A DNA stretch of 64,000 nucleotides. Origin: Kitasatospora purpeofusca (GTDB taxonomy: Bacteria; Actinomycetota; Actinomycetes; Streptomycetales; Streptomycetaceae). The stretch is from NCBI RefSeq assembly GCF_000718025.1, contig NZ_JODS01000012.1, positions 146,355 through 210,354 on the forward strand. The letters are read 5' to 3'. Below are positions 8,120-15,846 of this stretch, one piece after another; positions within the stretch are counted from its first letter, which is position 1, and the number at the start of each line of letters is the position of its first letter. The notes under the pieces are model-generated. The model was not told the DNA's origin, ran no database searches, and was given only the letters and a program-made list of their open reading frames with translations. A program made the position numbers and the translations under genes.

Positions 8120-9111
8120 CGACCCGCGCCACCCGCACCAAGGGCACCGCCCGCCCCGGGAGCGGCGCCCGCCCCGGGGCCACCACGCGCACGAGCGCCC
8201 GCGCCGCCGCCCCCCGGCGGCGCGGGCGGTACGGGGCGCCGGCCGTCCTGCTCGCCCCGTTCCTGGTCCTGTTCACCGCCTGCACGCTCGTCCCGATCGG
8301 CTACGCGGTCAAGCTCAGCCTGTTCACCGAGCACCGCTCCGGCCTCGGCTTCGGCGGCACCGAGACGGTCTTCACCGGCCTCGGCAACTACACCCGGGCC
8401 CTGCAGGACGAGGCCTTCCGCGACGGCTTCCTCACCATCACCCAGTACTGCCTGCTCTACATCCCGCTGATGACCGCCCTGGCGCTCGTCCTCGCCCTGC
8501 TCCTGGACTCCGCGCTGGTCCGCGCCAAGCGGTTCTTCCAGCTCGCCCTGTTCATCCCGCACGCCGTGCCCGGCATCATCGCCGCGCTGGTCTGGATGTA
8601 CCTCTACACCCCCGGCATCAGCCCCGTGCTGGACGTCCTGGAAACGCTCGGCGCCCAGCCCGATCCGCTCGGCCACCCGCTGCCGGCCGTGGTCAACATG
8701 GCCCTGTGGCAGTGGAGCGGCTACAACATGGTCATCTTCTACGCCGCGCTCCAGGCCATCCCCCGCGAGGTGCTGGAGGCCGCCGTCATCGACGGCGCCG
8801 GCCCGCTGCGGACGGCGATCGGCATCAAGATCCCGCTGATCCGGCCCTCCCTGGCCATGGTCGGACTGTTCACCGTCATCGGCTCCCTCCAGCTCTTCAC
8901 CGAGCCGATGATCCTGCACAACACCGCACCCGGTGTGACCTCCACCTGGACCCCCAACATGTACGCCTACACCGCCGCCTTCGAGCGCGGCGACTACGGA
9001 CTGGCGGCCGCCTCCTCGGTGCTGCTCGCCGTCGTCGCCGCCGGGCTCTCCTTCGCCGTCACCCGGGCCACCCGGTCCCGGTCCGAGCGCGCACGGGAGG
9101 CCCGCGCATGA
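8116..9111 (+). CDS. ABC sugar transporter permease (MalF/UgpA type)
   Basis: A 331-residue membrane protein with an Arg/Thr-rich cytoplasmic N-terminal tail of about 45 residues and six predicted transmembrane helices (the first starts near YGAPAVLLAPFLVLF). The EAA loop reads EAAVIDGAGPLRTAIGIKIP, where the ATPase docks. It starts at GTG 8116, overlapping the binding-protein stop (GTGA), so translation is coupled. It belongs to the CUT1 importer. No ATPase gene is nearby; in Streptomyces such importers share the unlinked ATPase MsiK, which is the likely partner. Confidence 0.9.
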   Translation: MTTRATRTKGTARPGSGARPGATTRTSARAAAPRRRGRYGAPAVLLAPFLVLFTACTLVPIGYAVKLSLFTEHRSGLGFGGTETVFTGLGNYTRALQDEAFRDGFLTITQYCLLYIPLMTALALVLALLLDSALVRAKRFFQLALFIPHAVPGIIAALVWMYLYTPGISPVLDVLETLGAQPDPLGHPLPAVVNMALWQWSGYNMVIFYAALQAIPREVLEAAVIDGAGPLRTAIGIKIPLIRPSLAMVGLFTVIGSLQLFTEPMILHNTAPGVTSTWTPNMYAYTAAFERGDYGLAAASSVLLAVVAAGLSFAVTRATRSRSERAREARA

Positions 9112-9956
9112 GCACCCGTCGTCCCTGGACGCTGTCGAAGGGCGCCGTCAACGGCGTGCTCGTCCTCGCCACCGCCTACACCCTGCTGCCGCTCGGCTGG
9201 CTGGTCACCGCCGCCGCCAAGAGCACGGCCGACCTGCTCGGCGGCCGCTCCCTGACCGCCGCCAACTTCGACCTCGGGCAGAACCTGAGCGACCTCGCGA
9301 GCGCCGGCGACGGCATCTACTTCCGCTGGTACCTCAACTCCCTGCTCTACGCCGGGATCGGCTCCGTGCTCTGCGCCCTGGTCTGCGTGGGCGCCGGCTA
9401 CGCGTTCCACGTCTTCTCCTTCCCCGGCAAGGAGACGCTGTTCGGCCTGGTCCTGCTCGGCGTGCTGGTGCCCACCACCGCGCTCGCCCTGCCGATGTAC
9501 CTGCTGGCCTCCGAACTCGGGATCGTCAACACCTTCTGGGCCGTGTTCCTGCCCTCCCTGGTGAACCCCTTCGGCGTCTACCTCGCCCGGGTCTTCTGCG
9601 CCGGCTACATCCCCGGCGAGGTGCTGGAGGCCGCCCGCACCGACGGCGCGGGCGAACTGCGCACCTTCTGGTCGATCGGCCTGCGGATGGTGATGCCCGG
9701 CTTCGTCACCGTCCTGCTGTTCCAGTTCACCGCCATCTGGAACAACTTCTTCCTGCCGCTGGTGATGCTCTCCGACAACCGGCTCTTCCCGGTCAGCCTC
9801 GGCCTGTTCACCTGGAACGCGCAGACCAGGGCCTTCCCCGAGTACTACCCGCTGGTCGTCACCGGCGCGCTGCTGGCCGTCGTCCCGCTCGTCCTCGCCT
9901 TCGTCCTGCTCCAGCGGCACTGGAAGGCCGGTCTCACCGCGGGGGCCGTCAAGTGA
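9108..9956 (+). CDS. ABC sugar transporter permease (MalG/UgpE type)
   Basis: A 282-residue permease with six hydrophobic helices and the EAA motif EAARTDGAGELRTFWSIGLRM. It is the second half of the transport channel with the preceding permease. The ATG at 9108 overlaps the previous stop (ATGA). The sequence ends with the usual QRHWKAGLTAGAVK tail of MalG-type permeases. It is 49 bases from the dehydrogenase gene, which is likely part of the same transcript. Confidence 0.9.
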   Translation: MSTRRPWTLSKGAVNGVLVLATAYTLLPLGWLVTAAAKSTADLLGGRSLTAANFDLGQNLSDLASAGDGIYFRWYLNSLLYAGIGSVLCALVCVGAGYAFHVFSFPGKETLFGLVLLGVLVPTTALALPMYLLASELGIVNTFWAVFLPSLVNPFGVYLARVFCAGYIPGEVLEAARTDGAGELRTFWSIGLRMVMPGFVTVLLFQFTAIWNNFFLPLVMLSDNRLFPVSLGLFTWNAQTRAFPEYYPLVVTGALLAVVPLVLAFVLLQRHWKAGLTAGAVK

Positions 9957-10005
9957 CCCGCCCCCGATCCGCCCCCACCCCGCCGCCGTCGTCCCGGAGA
10001 AGCCC

Positions 10006-11052
10006 ATGACCGACCCCCGACCGGCCGACCCGGCACCCCCGGGCCGCCGCCCCCGCGCCGTGCTCGCCATGCACCGCGACCTCACCGGCCGGCTCTTCGA
10101 CACCGACACCCTGGCCCGCCTCACCGAGCTCGCCGAACTCGACCCCGCCCTGGTGCTCGACGACTTCGGCACCGAGGAGGCCCGGGCCGCCCTCGCCGGG
10201 GCCGAGGTCATCGTCTCCAGCTGGGGCTGCCCCGCGATCGACGGGGACGTCCTCGCCGCCGCCCCGCAGCTGCGCGCCGTCATCCACGCGGCGGGGTCCG
10301 TCAAGCACCACATCACCGACGCCTGCTGGGAGCGCGGCCTGCGGGTCACCTCCGCCGCCTGGGCCAACGCCCTGCCCGTCGCCGAGTACACCGTCGCCGC
10401 CGTCCTGCTCGCCAACAAGCAGTTCCTGCGGATCCGCGAGGACTACCGCGGCCGCCGCGGCACCCCGCACGACTGGCAGCGCGGCTACCCCGACGCGGGC
10501 AACTACCGGCGCACCGTCGGCATCGTCGGCGCCTCCCGGATCGGGCGCCGCGTGCTCGAACTGCTGCGCCCCCACGACCTCGACCTGCTGCTCCACGACC
10601 CGTACGTGGACGAGGCCGAGGCCGCCGGGCTCGGCGCGCGCCTGGTCGGGCTGGACGAGCTCTGCGCCGCCTCCGACACGGTCAGCGTGCACGCGCCCGA
10701 ACTCCCGGCGACCCACCATCTGATCGACGGCCGCCGGCTCGCCCTGATGCGCGACGGCGCCACCCTGATCAACACCTCCCGCGGCTCCCTCCTCGACCAG
10801 GACGCGCTGGTCCGCGAGCTGGTCACCGGGCGCCTCGACGCCGTGCTCGACGTCACCGTGCCCGAGGTGCTGCCCGCCGACTCCCCGCTCTACGACCTGC
10901 CCAATGTGGTGCTCACCCCCCACATCGCCGGGTCCCTGGGCCGCGAGCTGCACCGGATGGCCGCCGCGGCCGCCGACGAACTGGCCCGCTACGCGGCCGG
11001 GCAGCCGTTCGCCCACCCCGTCCTCGCCGAGGACGCCGACCGCACCGCGTGA
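10006..11052 (+). CDS. D-isomer-specific 2-hydroxyacid dehydrogenase family protein
   Basis: A 348-residue NAD(P)-dependent oxidoreductase that should interconvert a 2-hydroxyacid and 2-oxoacid. The Rossmann segment GIVGASRIG (172-180) and the catalytic signatures NTSRGSLLDQDAL (Arg259), DVTVPE (Glu287) and TPHIAGS (His306) are all present. The start at 10006 has GGAGAAG upstream and follows the permease gene closely, so the enzyme probably works on a sugar acid or on a product of the imported glycoside; the substrate is unknown. The last codons and stop belong to the first copy of a 30-bp tandem repeat, so the gene end appears to have been duplicated or eroded. Confidence 0.88.
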   Translation: MTDPRPADPAPPGRRPRAVLAMHRDLTGRLFDTDTLARLTELAELDPALVLDDFGTEEARAALAGAEVIVSSWGCPAIDGDVLAAAPQLRAVIHAAGSVKHHITDACWERGLRVTSAAWANALPVAEYTVAAVLLANKQFLRIREDYRGRRGTPHDWQRGYPDAGNYRRTVGIVGASRIGRRVLELLRPHDLDLLLHDPYVDEAEAAGLGARLVGLDELCAASDTVSVHAPELPATHHLIDGRRLALMRDGATLINTSRGSLLDQDALVRELVTGRLDAVLDVTVPEVLPADSPLYDLPNVVLTPHIAGSLGRELHRMAAAAADELARYAAGQPFAHPVLAEDADRTA

Positions 11053-11183
11053 CCCCGCGCGCCAGCGCACCGCACCGCGTGACCCCGCGCGCCAGCGCAC
11101 CGCACCGCGTGACCCCGCGCACCAGCGCACCGCACCGCGTGACCCCGCGCACCAGCGCACCGCACCGCGTGACCCCGCGCACC
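11041..11183. repeat. 30-bp tandem repeat (four full units plus partial ends)
   Basis: Units begin at 11051, 11081, 11111 and 11141. Each contains GCACCGCGTGACCCCGCGC, and units 1-2 differ from 3-4 by one base (GCGCGCC versus GCGCACC). The last 10 bases of the preceding gene, including the stop codon, are the 3' part of a unit, and an 11-13 base partial unit follows at 11171. There are no spacers, so this is not a CRISPR array. Confidence 0.95.
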
Positions 11184-11426
11184 GCCGGCACCGGACCGAC
11201 CTCCCGTCGCTCCGGTGCCGGCGTCGACGTTCTCACCGACCGCGTGTTCGAGGAACCCCTCGGGGGCGAGCACGGACAGGCCGGCAACGGTAAAGGAATC
11301 CCCCTTCATCCGGCATTCATCGGCAAAATGCACAGCTCGGGATCCGTCATGAAAAGGGGCTCCTACGCACTGTTGTCATGGCAGGGTCCGGATGCGAGTA
11401 TTGCGCCTGGGTGATCCGGACACGGA
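11184..11426. other. intergenic region, lower GC
   Basis: No convincing gene. The stretch from about 11285 to 11430 is clearly richer in A/T than its surroundings and probably holds the promoter of the hydrolase gene, but no clear -35/-10 pair with good spacing was found. Confidence 0.5.
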
Positions 11427-12611
11427 GTGTCGACTCCGGATGCCCTTGATCGTTGTCGCCGTATCGGCGAGCACGTCCACGGGGGTGGATCTTTCACAGC
11501 CGGTTTGGGGGTGAGGAGTGTGCGATCAAACGGAAGTAATCGTTCCGGCCGTGCGGCCCGCGGGCCGACCCGGCCGGCGGTGCCCCGCGGCCTCGCGGAG
11601 GCGCTCCGCGCCGGCCACGCCGCGACCCCCCGTCAGCCCGGTGTCCTGGCCGCCCTGCGCGGCGAGGACTGGCACTGGGCCGGGGCGAGCGGTGTCGCGG
11701 ACGCCGCCACCGGGCGCGAACTGCGTCCGACGGCGGCGGTACGGGTGGCCTCGGTCACCAAGACCTTCACCGCGGCCGCGGTGCTGCGGCTGATGGAGCG
11801 CGGCGACCTCCGACTGGAGGAACGCGTCTCGGCGCTGGCCTCCGACGCGGTCCTCGGGGCGCTCGCCGAGGGCGGCTACGAACCGGCCCGGATGACCGTG
11901 CGCCAACTGCTCCAGCACACGGCCGGCCTGTACGACTGGGGAGGCGATCCCGCCTACGACGAGCAGGCGTTCGCCGACCCCGGCCACCGCTGGAGCCGCC
12001 TGGAGCAGGTGCGGTGGGCGGTCGAGCACGGGCGCCGACTCTCCTCCCCCGGTGCGGAGTTCCACTACTCCGACACCGGTTACGTGATCCTCGGCGAGGT
12101 GCTCGAACGGGTCACCGGGCGGCCGCTGGCCGCCGCCTACCGCGAGCTGCTCCCGCTCCGGGAACTGGGCCTGGACTCCCTCCACCTGGAGTCGCTGGAG
12201 CCCACCCCCGGGGCCGGCGCGGACCGCGCGCACCAGTACGTGTCCGGTACCGACCTGCTGGCCGTCGATCCGTCCTGCGACCTCTGGGGCGGCGGCGGAC
12301 TGGTCTCGACGATGTCCGATCTGACCGCGTTCGTCCGGGCGTTGTTCCGGGGCGGGGTCTTCGAGCGGCCCACCACGCTCGCGGCCATGCTGGCGCCCGT
12401 CGCGGCGCGCGGCGCGGAGGGGCGCGGCATGGGGATCCACCGGATCCCGCTGGGGTCCGGCCGGTGGTGGGGCCACTGCGGCAGCTGGGGCGTGGTCATG
12501 GCGTACGAGCCCGACCGCGATCTCGCGCTCGCCACCACGGTGACGAGACAGCCCGAGGACCCGGACGAACGACTCCACCCCGGGCGGGCACTCGTCCGGA
12601 CGGCACGCTGA
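11427..12611 (+). CDS. serine hydrolase of the beta-lactamase / D-alanyl-D-alanine carboxypeptidase (class C-like) family
   Basis: Up to 394 residues. Active-site motifs of the penicillin-recognising fold are in order: SVTK (S109, K112), YSD (Y214, the YxN-equivalent) and HCG (the KTG-equivalent, in GHCGSWG near the C-terminus). LLQHTAGLYDWGG and DTGYVILGEVLERVTG are typical of beta-lactamase-related esterases and D-aminopeptidases. No signal peptide is obvious, so it may be cytosolic or the start may be misplaced: GTG 11427 has only a weak GGA upstream, and in-frame GTGs at 11511 and 11520 sit in a GGGGGTGAGGAG context. Substrate unknown. It lies 121 bases before the aminomutase operon and might belong to that pathway. 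Confidence 0.75.
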   Translation: MSTPDALDRCRRIGEHVHGGGSFTAGLGVRSVRSNGSNRSGRAARGPTRPAVPRGLAEALRAGHAATPRQPGVLAALRGEDWHWAGASGVADAATGRELRPTAAVRVASVTKTFTAAAVLRLMERGDLRLEERVSALASDAVLGALAEGGYEPARMTVRQLLQHTAGLYDWGGDPAYDEQAFADPGHRWSRLEQVRWAVEHGRRLSSPGAEFHYSDTGYVILGEVLERVTGRPLAAAYRELLPLRELGLDSLHLESLEPTPGAGADRAHQYVSGTDLLAVDPSCDLWGGGGLVSTMSDLTAFVRALFRGGVFERPTTLAAMLAPVAARGAEGRGMGIHRIPLGSGRWWGHCGSWGVVMAYEPDRDLALATTVTRQPEDPDERLHPGRALVRTAR

Positions 12612-12732
12612 ATTACCGGGCAGTAAAAGCGCACCGAAATGTGCGTCGAGAAGAACATGTCATTGAGAACAGCCGGTCATTGATACGGGCGCTGGCATTG
12701 AATCCATGAAACCGCACAGGACAGGCGGAGCC
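12612..12732 (+). promoter_or_regulatory. likely promoter region of the aminomutase operon
   Basis: An A/T-richer 121-bp gap. It holds a direct repeat GTCATTGA (12659-12666 and 12676-12683, 17 bp apart) and a short CGCAC/GTGCG inverted repeat near 12631-12645. No convincing -35/-10 pair was found. The repeats are possible activator sites. Confidence 0.3.
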
Positions 12733-13917
12733 ATGCGTAATCGTCCCCGCACAATCAGGACCACCGAGTCCCTGTTGGAGAACGGCCTCATCGACGAGGA
12801 GAGCCTGCCGGAGATTCGCGATGTCGCGAAGCGGTACGCCGTGAGCATCACCGGGGTGATGCAGGAGCAGATCGCGCACGTCGACGATCCGGTCGCCAGA
12901 CAGTTCGTCCCCACCGGGGCCGAGCTGCTGATCACCGCGGAGGAGCGCGCCGACCCGATCGGCGACGACCCCTTCACCCCGGTCAAGGGGATCACCCACC
13001 GCTACCCGGACCGGCTGCTGCTCAAGCCGATGCACCTGTGCCCGGTCTACTGCCGCTTCTGCTTCCGCCGCGAGGTGGTCGGCCCCGGCGAGGGCATGCT
13101 CGGCCAGGCGGAGCTGGAGGCGGCCCTCGACTACATCCGGGCCCACGAGGAGGTGTGGGAGGTCATCTTCACCGGCGGCGATCCGCTGATCATCGCGCCC
13201 ACCAAGCTCCGCCCGATCATGGCGGCGCTGGACGCGATCGAGCACGTCAAGGTGATCCGCTTCCACACCCGGGTGCCGGTGGTCGACCCCGAGCGGGTCA
13301 CCGACGAGTTGGTGGAGGCCCTGGCCACCGAGACCCCCGTCTGGGTGGTGGTCCACACCAATCACAGCCAGGAGATCGGCGAGGCGGCGCGCGGCGCGCT
13401 GCGGCGCCTCAACCGGGGCGGCGTCCCGCTGCTCAGCCAGACCGTGCTGCTGCGCGGGGTGAACGACACCCCGGAGGCGCTGGAGGGGCTGTTCCGGACC
13501 CTGGTGGCCAACCGGGTGAAGCCCTACTACCTGCACCACGGCGACCTCGCCCAGGGCACCGGGCACTTCCGCACCACGATCGCCGAGGGCCAGGAACTGG
13601 TCCGGCGGCTGCGCGGGCGGGTCTCCGGGACCTGCCAGCCCACCTATGTCCTCGACATCCCCGGCGGCCACGGGAAGGTGCCGATCGGCCCCTCGTACCT
13701 GGAGCCGGGCGAGGACGGCGCGGACGGAACCGGCGGAACGGGCGGCGGGAGCGAGACCCATGTGGTCACCGACCCGTGGGGCGAGCGCCACCACTACCCG
13801 CCGCGCGTCGCCGCGACGACGGCACCGGCAGCACCGGCAGCACCGGCCACGACACCGGCCACCACCACGGCCACGGACCCGGCCACGGACCCCGAGGAGG
13901 ACCCGACCCATGACTGA
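12733..13917 (+). CDS. kamA: lysine 2,3-aminomutase-type radical SAM enzyme
   Basis: A 394-residue KamA-family enzyme that moves the alpha-amino group of L-lysine to the beta carbon, using SAM, a [4Fe-4S] cluster and PLP. The cluster cysteines are C103, C107 and C110 (CPVYCRFC). The two aspartates that hold lysine's side chain in the clostridial enzyme have equivalents at D271 (GDLAQGTGHFR) and D308 (DIPGGHGK), with the same 37-residue spacing. The PLP lysine is K315. These favour lysine as substrate. The last ~70 residues are an Ala/Thr/Pro-rich tail. ATG 12733 was chosen for its GGCGGA site; ATG 12706 lacks one. It is the first gene of the coupled operon and overlaps the next by 8 bases. 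Confidence 0.9.
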   Translation: MRNRPRTIRTTESLLENGLIDEESLPEIRDVAKRYAVSITGVMQEQIAHVDDPVARQFVPTGAELLITAEERADPIGDDPFTPVKGITHRYPDRLLLKPMHLCPVYCRFCFRREVVGPGEGMLGQAELEAALDYIRAHEEVWEVIFTGGDPLIIAPTKLRPIMAALDAIEHVKVIRFHTRVPVVDPERVTDELVEALATETPVWVVVHTNHSQEIGEAARGALRRLNRGGVPLLSQTVLLRGVNDTPEALEGLFRTLVANRVKPYYLHHGDLAQGTGHFRTTIAEGQELVRRLRGRVSGTCQPTYVLDIPGGHGKVPIGPSYLEPGEDGADGTGGTGGGSETHVVTDPWGERHHYPPRVAATTAPAAPAAPATTPATTTATDPATDPEEDPTHD

Positions 13918-15112
13918 GGACCTCGCGTCCCGGTCCGCCCCCGCCCCCGCACCCGCCCGCCGCCCCGGCTCCGTCGCCTTCGCCGACCCCGGGGGCGTCA
14001 CCTCGGCGCTCAGCTGGTCCGCCCCCGAGCTGACCGCCGGCCTGGCCTGGTCGGCGCTGACCCGCACCTTCGCCGCCGAGGCGGCCGGCCTGCTCGGCGA
14101 CCAGGTGAAGCTGCACGTCAACGGGGAGCCGGTGGTCGACCACGACCCCTGGCCGACCACCGACGCGGACGCCGACGGACCGGCCGCCTGGCTGGACCGC
14201 CAGCACGCCTTCGGCCCGGACGACGACCGCTTCGTCTACGCCCGCGCCGTGCAGGAGCACGACCGGACGCTGTTCCGCACCGTCGTCGAGCTGCTGGCGC
14301 CCCACCTCTGGCGCCTCGGACTGCCGCCCGGCCACGTCGAGGTCGAGGTGTTCCACGGCGCCTACCGGAACACCCCGGGCGGCATCCACCGGGAGGGCTG
14401 CACCAACCTCCACCTCGTCCTGGCGGGCCGCAAGAGCATGCACTTCTGGCGGGGCACGGACTGGGTGCCGGCCGGCACGGCGATCCGCGAGGACGTCGAG
14501 CCCGAGTCCGAACTCCCCGAGGAGTACCTGCCGGACCTCGACCGCCGCTCGGTGGCGGAGCACGGCCACGCCCTCACCGCCACCACCGGCGGCGGCTTCT
14601 TCTGGCGCAGCGGCATCTGGCACGTGGGCGAGACCCACGAGCCGTCCGTCGCGCTGAACATCGCCTCGTACACCCGGACCCTGGACGTCGGGGCGAAGCT
14701 GCTCCCGCTGTGGGGCGACCGGCTGCACGGCGAGGTCCCGGCCGACTGGCTGGCCGACTACCGGGAGCACGTCCGGTCCACCGGGGACGACGCCGCCGTG
14801 CTGGCGCGGCTGACCGCGCTGGGCATGCGGCCGGCCCCGCCCGACGCGCCCGGCAGCGTGCCGCGCTCCGTGCGCCGCGAGTCGACGGCGCCGGTGCTGT
14901 GGTCGCCCGCCGGGCCGGGGCGGCTGACCGTGGCCGCGCTGGGCCACGCCGCGGAGTTCGCCGACGGCCCGGTCGCCCGCGACTGGCTGGAGGCGGCGCT
15001 CACCGACCGTCCCGCCGCGCGGGAGGTGCCGCAGGAGTGCGGGCGGCTCGCCCAGTGGCTGTGCGCGCAGCGGATTCTCGAACCGATCCCCGAACCGATG
15101 GAGGCATCATGA
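13910..15112 (+). CDS. cupin/JmjC-like Fe(II)-dependent oxygenase
   Basis: A 400-residue protein with the look of a JmjC/cupin-8 2-oxoglutarate oxygenase. The candidate metal triad is H160 and E162 (GIHREG, an HxE) with H238 (GIWHVGET). The intervening strand NLHLVLAGRKSMHFWRG is typical of the double-stranded beta helix. VFHGAYRNTPGGIHREG resembles the entrance to JmjC active sites. It probably hydroxylates an amino acid or peptide in this pathway, perhaps the beta-lysine unit; that is inference. It overlaps the aminomutase stop (ATGACTGA) and the methyltransferase start (ATGA), so it is translationally coupled on both sides. Confidence 0.7.
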   Translation: MTEDLASRSAPAPAPARRPGSVAFADPGGVTSALSWSAPELTAGLAWSALTRTFAAEAAGLLGDQVKLHVNGEPVVDHDPWPTTDADADGPAAWLDRQHAFGPDDDRFVYARAVQEHDRTLFRTVVELLAPHLWRLGLPPGHVEVEVFHGAYRNTPGGIHREGCTNLHLVLAGRKSMHFWRGTDWVPAGTAIREDVEPESELPEEYLPDLDRRSVAEHGHALTATTGGGFFWRSGIWHVGETHEPSVALNIASYTRTLDVGAKLLPLWGDRLHGEVPADWLADYREHVRSTGDDAAVLARLTALGMRPAPPDAPGSVPRSVRRESTAPVLWSPAGPGRLTVAALGHAAEFADGPVARDWLEAALTDRPAAREVPQECGRLAQWLCAQRILEPIPEPMEAS

Positions 15113-15846
15113 CCGACACGTCCCCCGCGGACACCTGGCAGCTCTCGGACACCGAGGTGTTCAGCAAGTACGGGGACGCCTTCGTCCCGCGCCGGGCCGA
15201 GCAGACCGCCGCCGTGTGCGACCTGCTGGCCGGCCTCCCCCTGCCGCACGTGCTCGACCTGTGCTGCGGCGAGGGGCGGCTGTCCGAGGAGTACCTGCGC
15301 CGCGACCCGGAGGCCAGGGTCACCGTGCTGGACCGCTCCCCCGAGATGCTCGCGCTGACCGCGAAGCGGCTGGAGCCGTTCGCCGACCGGCACGACAGCA
15401 TCGAGGCGGACATCGAGGACCGGCTGTGGCGCACCGGTGTCAGCTACGGCGGCGTGATGACCTCGCTGGCGGTCCACCACCTCGACGGCGAGGGCAAGCG
15501 GCTGCTGTACCGGGACATCCACGCGATGCTCGCGCCGGGCGGCGTCTTCGTGATGGCCGACCTGGTGGAGCCCGCCGGTGCCACCGCCCGCAAGCTCGCG
15601 GGCGACCACTGGGAGGAGGCGGTGCGGCGCGCCTCCGAGGAGCAGTTCGGCGGCGACGAGGCGGCCGTCGCGTTCGAGCGGACCGAGTGGAACCACTACC
15701 GGCTGCCCGGCCCGGACCCGGTCGACAAGCCGTCCTCGGTGGCCGAGCACCTGGACTGGCTGCGCGAGGCGGGTTTCGTCGAGGTCGACGTGGTCTGGAT
15801 GTACGCGGGACACGCCCTGTTCACAGCGAAGCGGAAGGCGAACTGA
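15109..15846 (+). CDS. class I SAM-dependent methyltransferase
   Basis: A 245-residue methyltransferase with motif I LDLCCGEGRLS (about 49-59), the acidic ribose-binding residue in VTVLDRSPEML and post-motif LAPGGVFVMADLVEP. The C-terminal third (FERTEWNHYRLPGP, then VAEHLDWLREAGFVEVDVVWMYAGHALF) is typical of small-molecule methyltransferases. The acceptor is unknown; in this operon it is probably an amino-acid or peptide intermediate. It is coupled to both neighbours: ATGA at its start and TGA directly followed by GTG at its end. Confidence 0.85.
   Translation: MTDTSPADTWQLSDTEVFSKYGDAFVPRRAEQTAAVCDLLAGLPLPHVLDLCCGEGRLSEEYLRRDPEARVTVLDRSPEMLALTAKRLEPFADRHDSIEADIEDRLWRTGVSYGGVMTSLAVHHLDGEGKRLLYRDIHAMLAPGGVFVMADLVEPAGATARKLAGDHWEEAVRRASEEQFGGDEAAVAFERTEWNHYRLPGPDPVDKPSSVAEHLDWLREAGFVEVDVVWMYAGHALFTAKRKAN

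Noticed and set aside
11041..11183. Possible CRISPR array
   Set aside because: The 30-bp units are directly adjacent with no spacers, and there are no cas genes; it is a simple tandem repeat.
12659..12683. Promoter with GTCATTGA repeats as -35 elements
   Set aside because: No acceptable -10 box at 16-18 bp from either copy; reported only as a low-confidence regulatory region.
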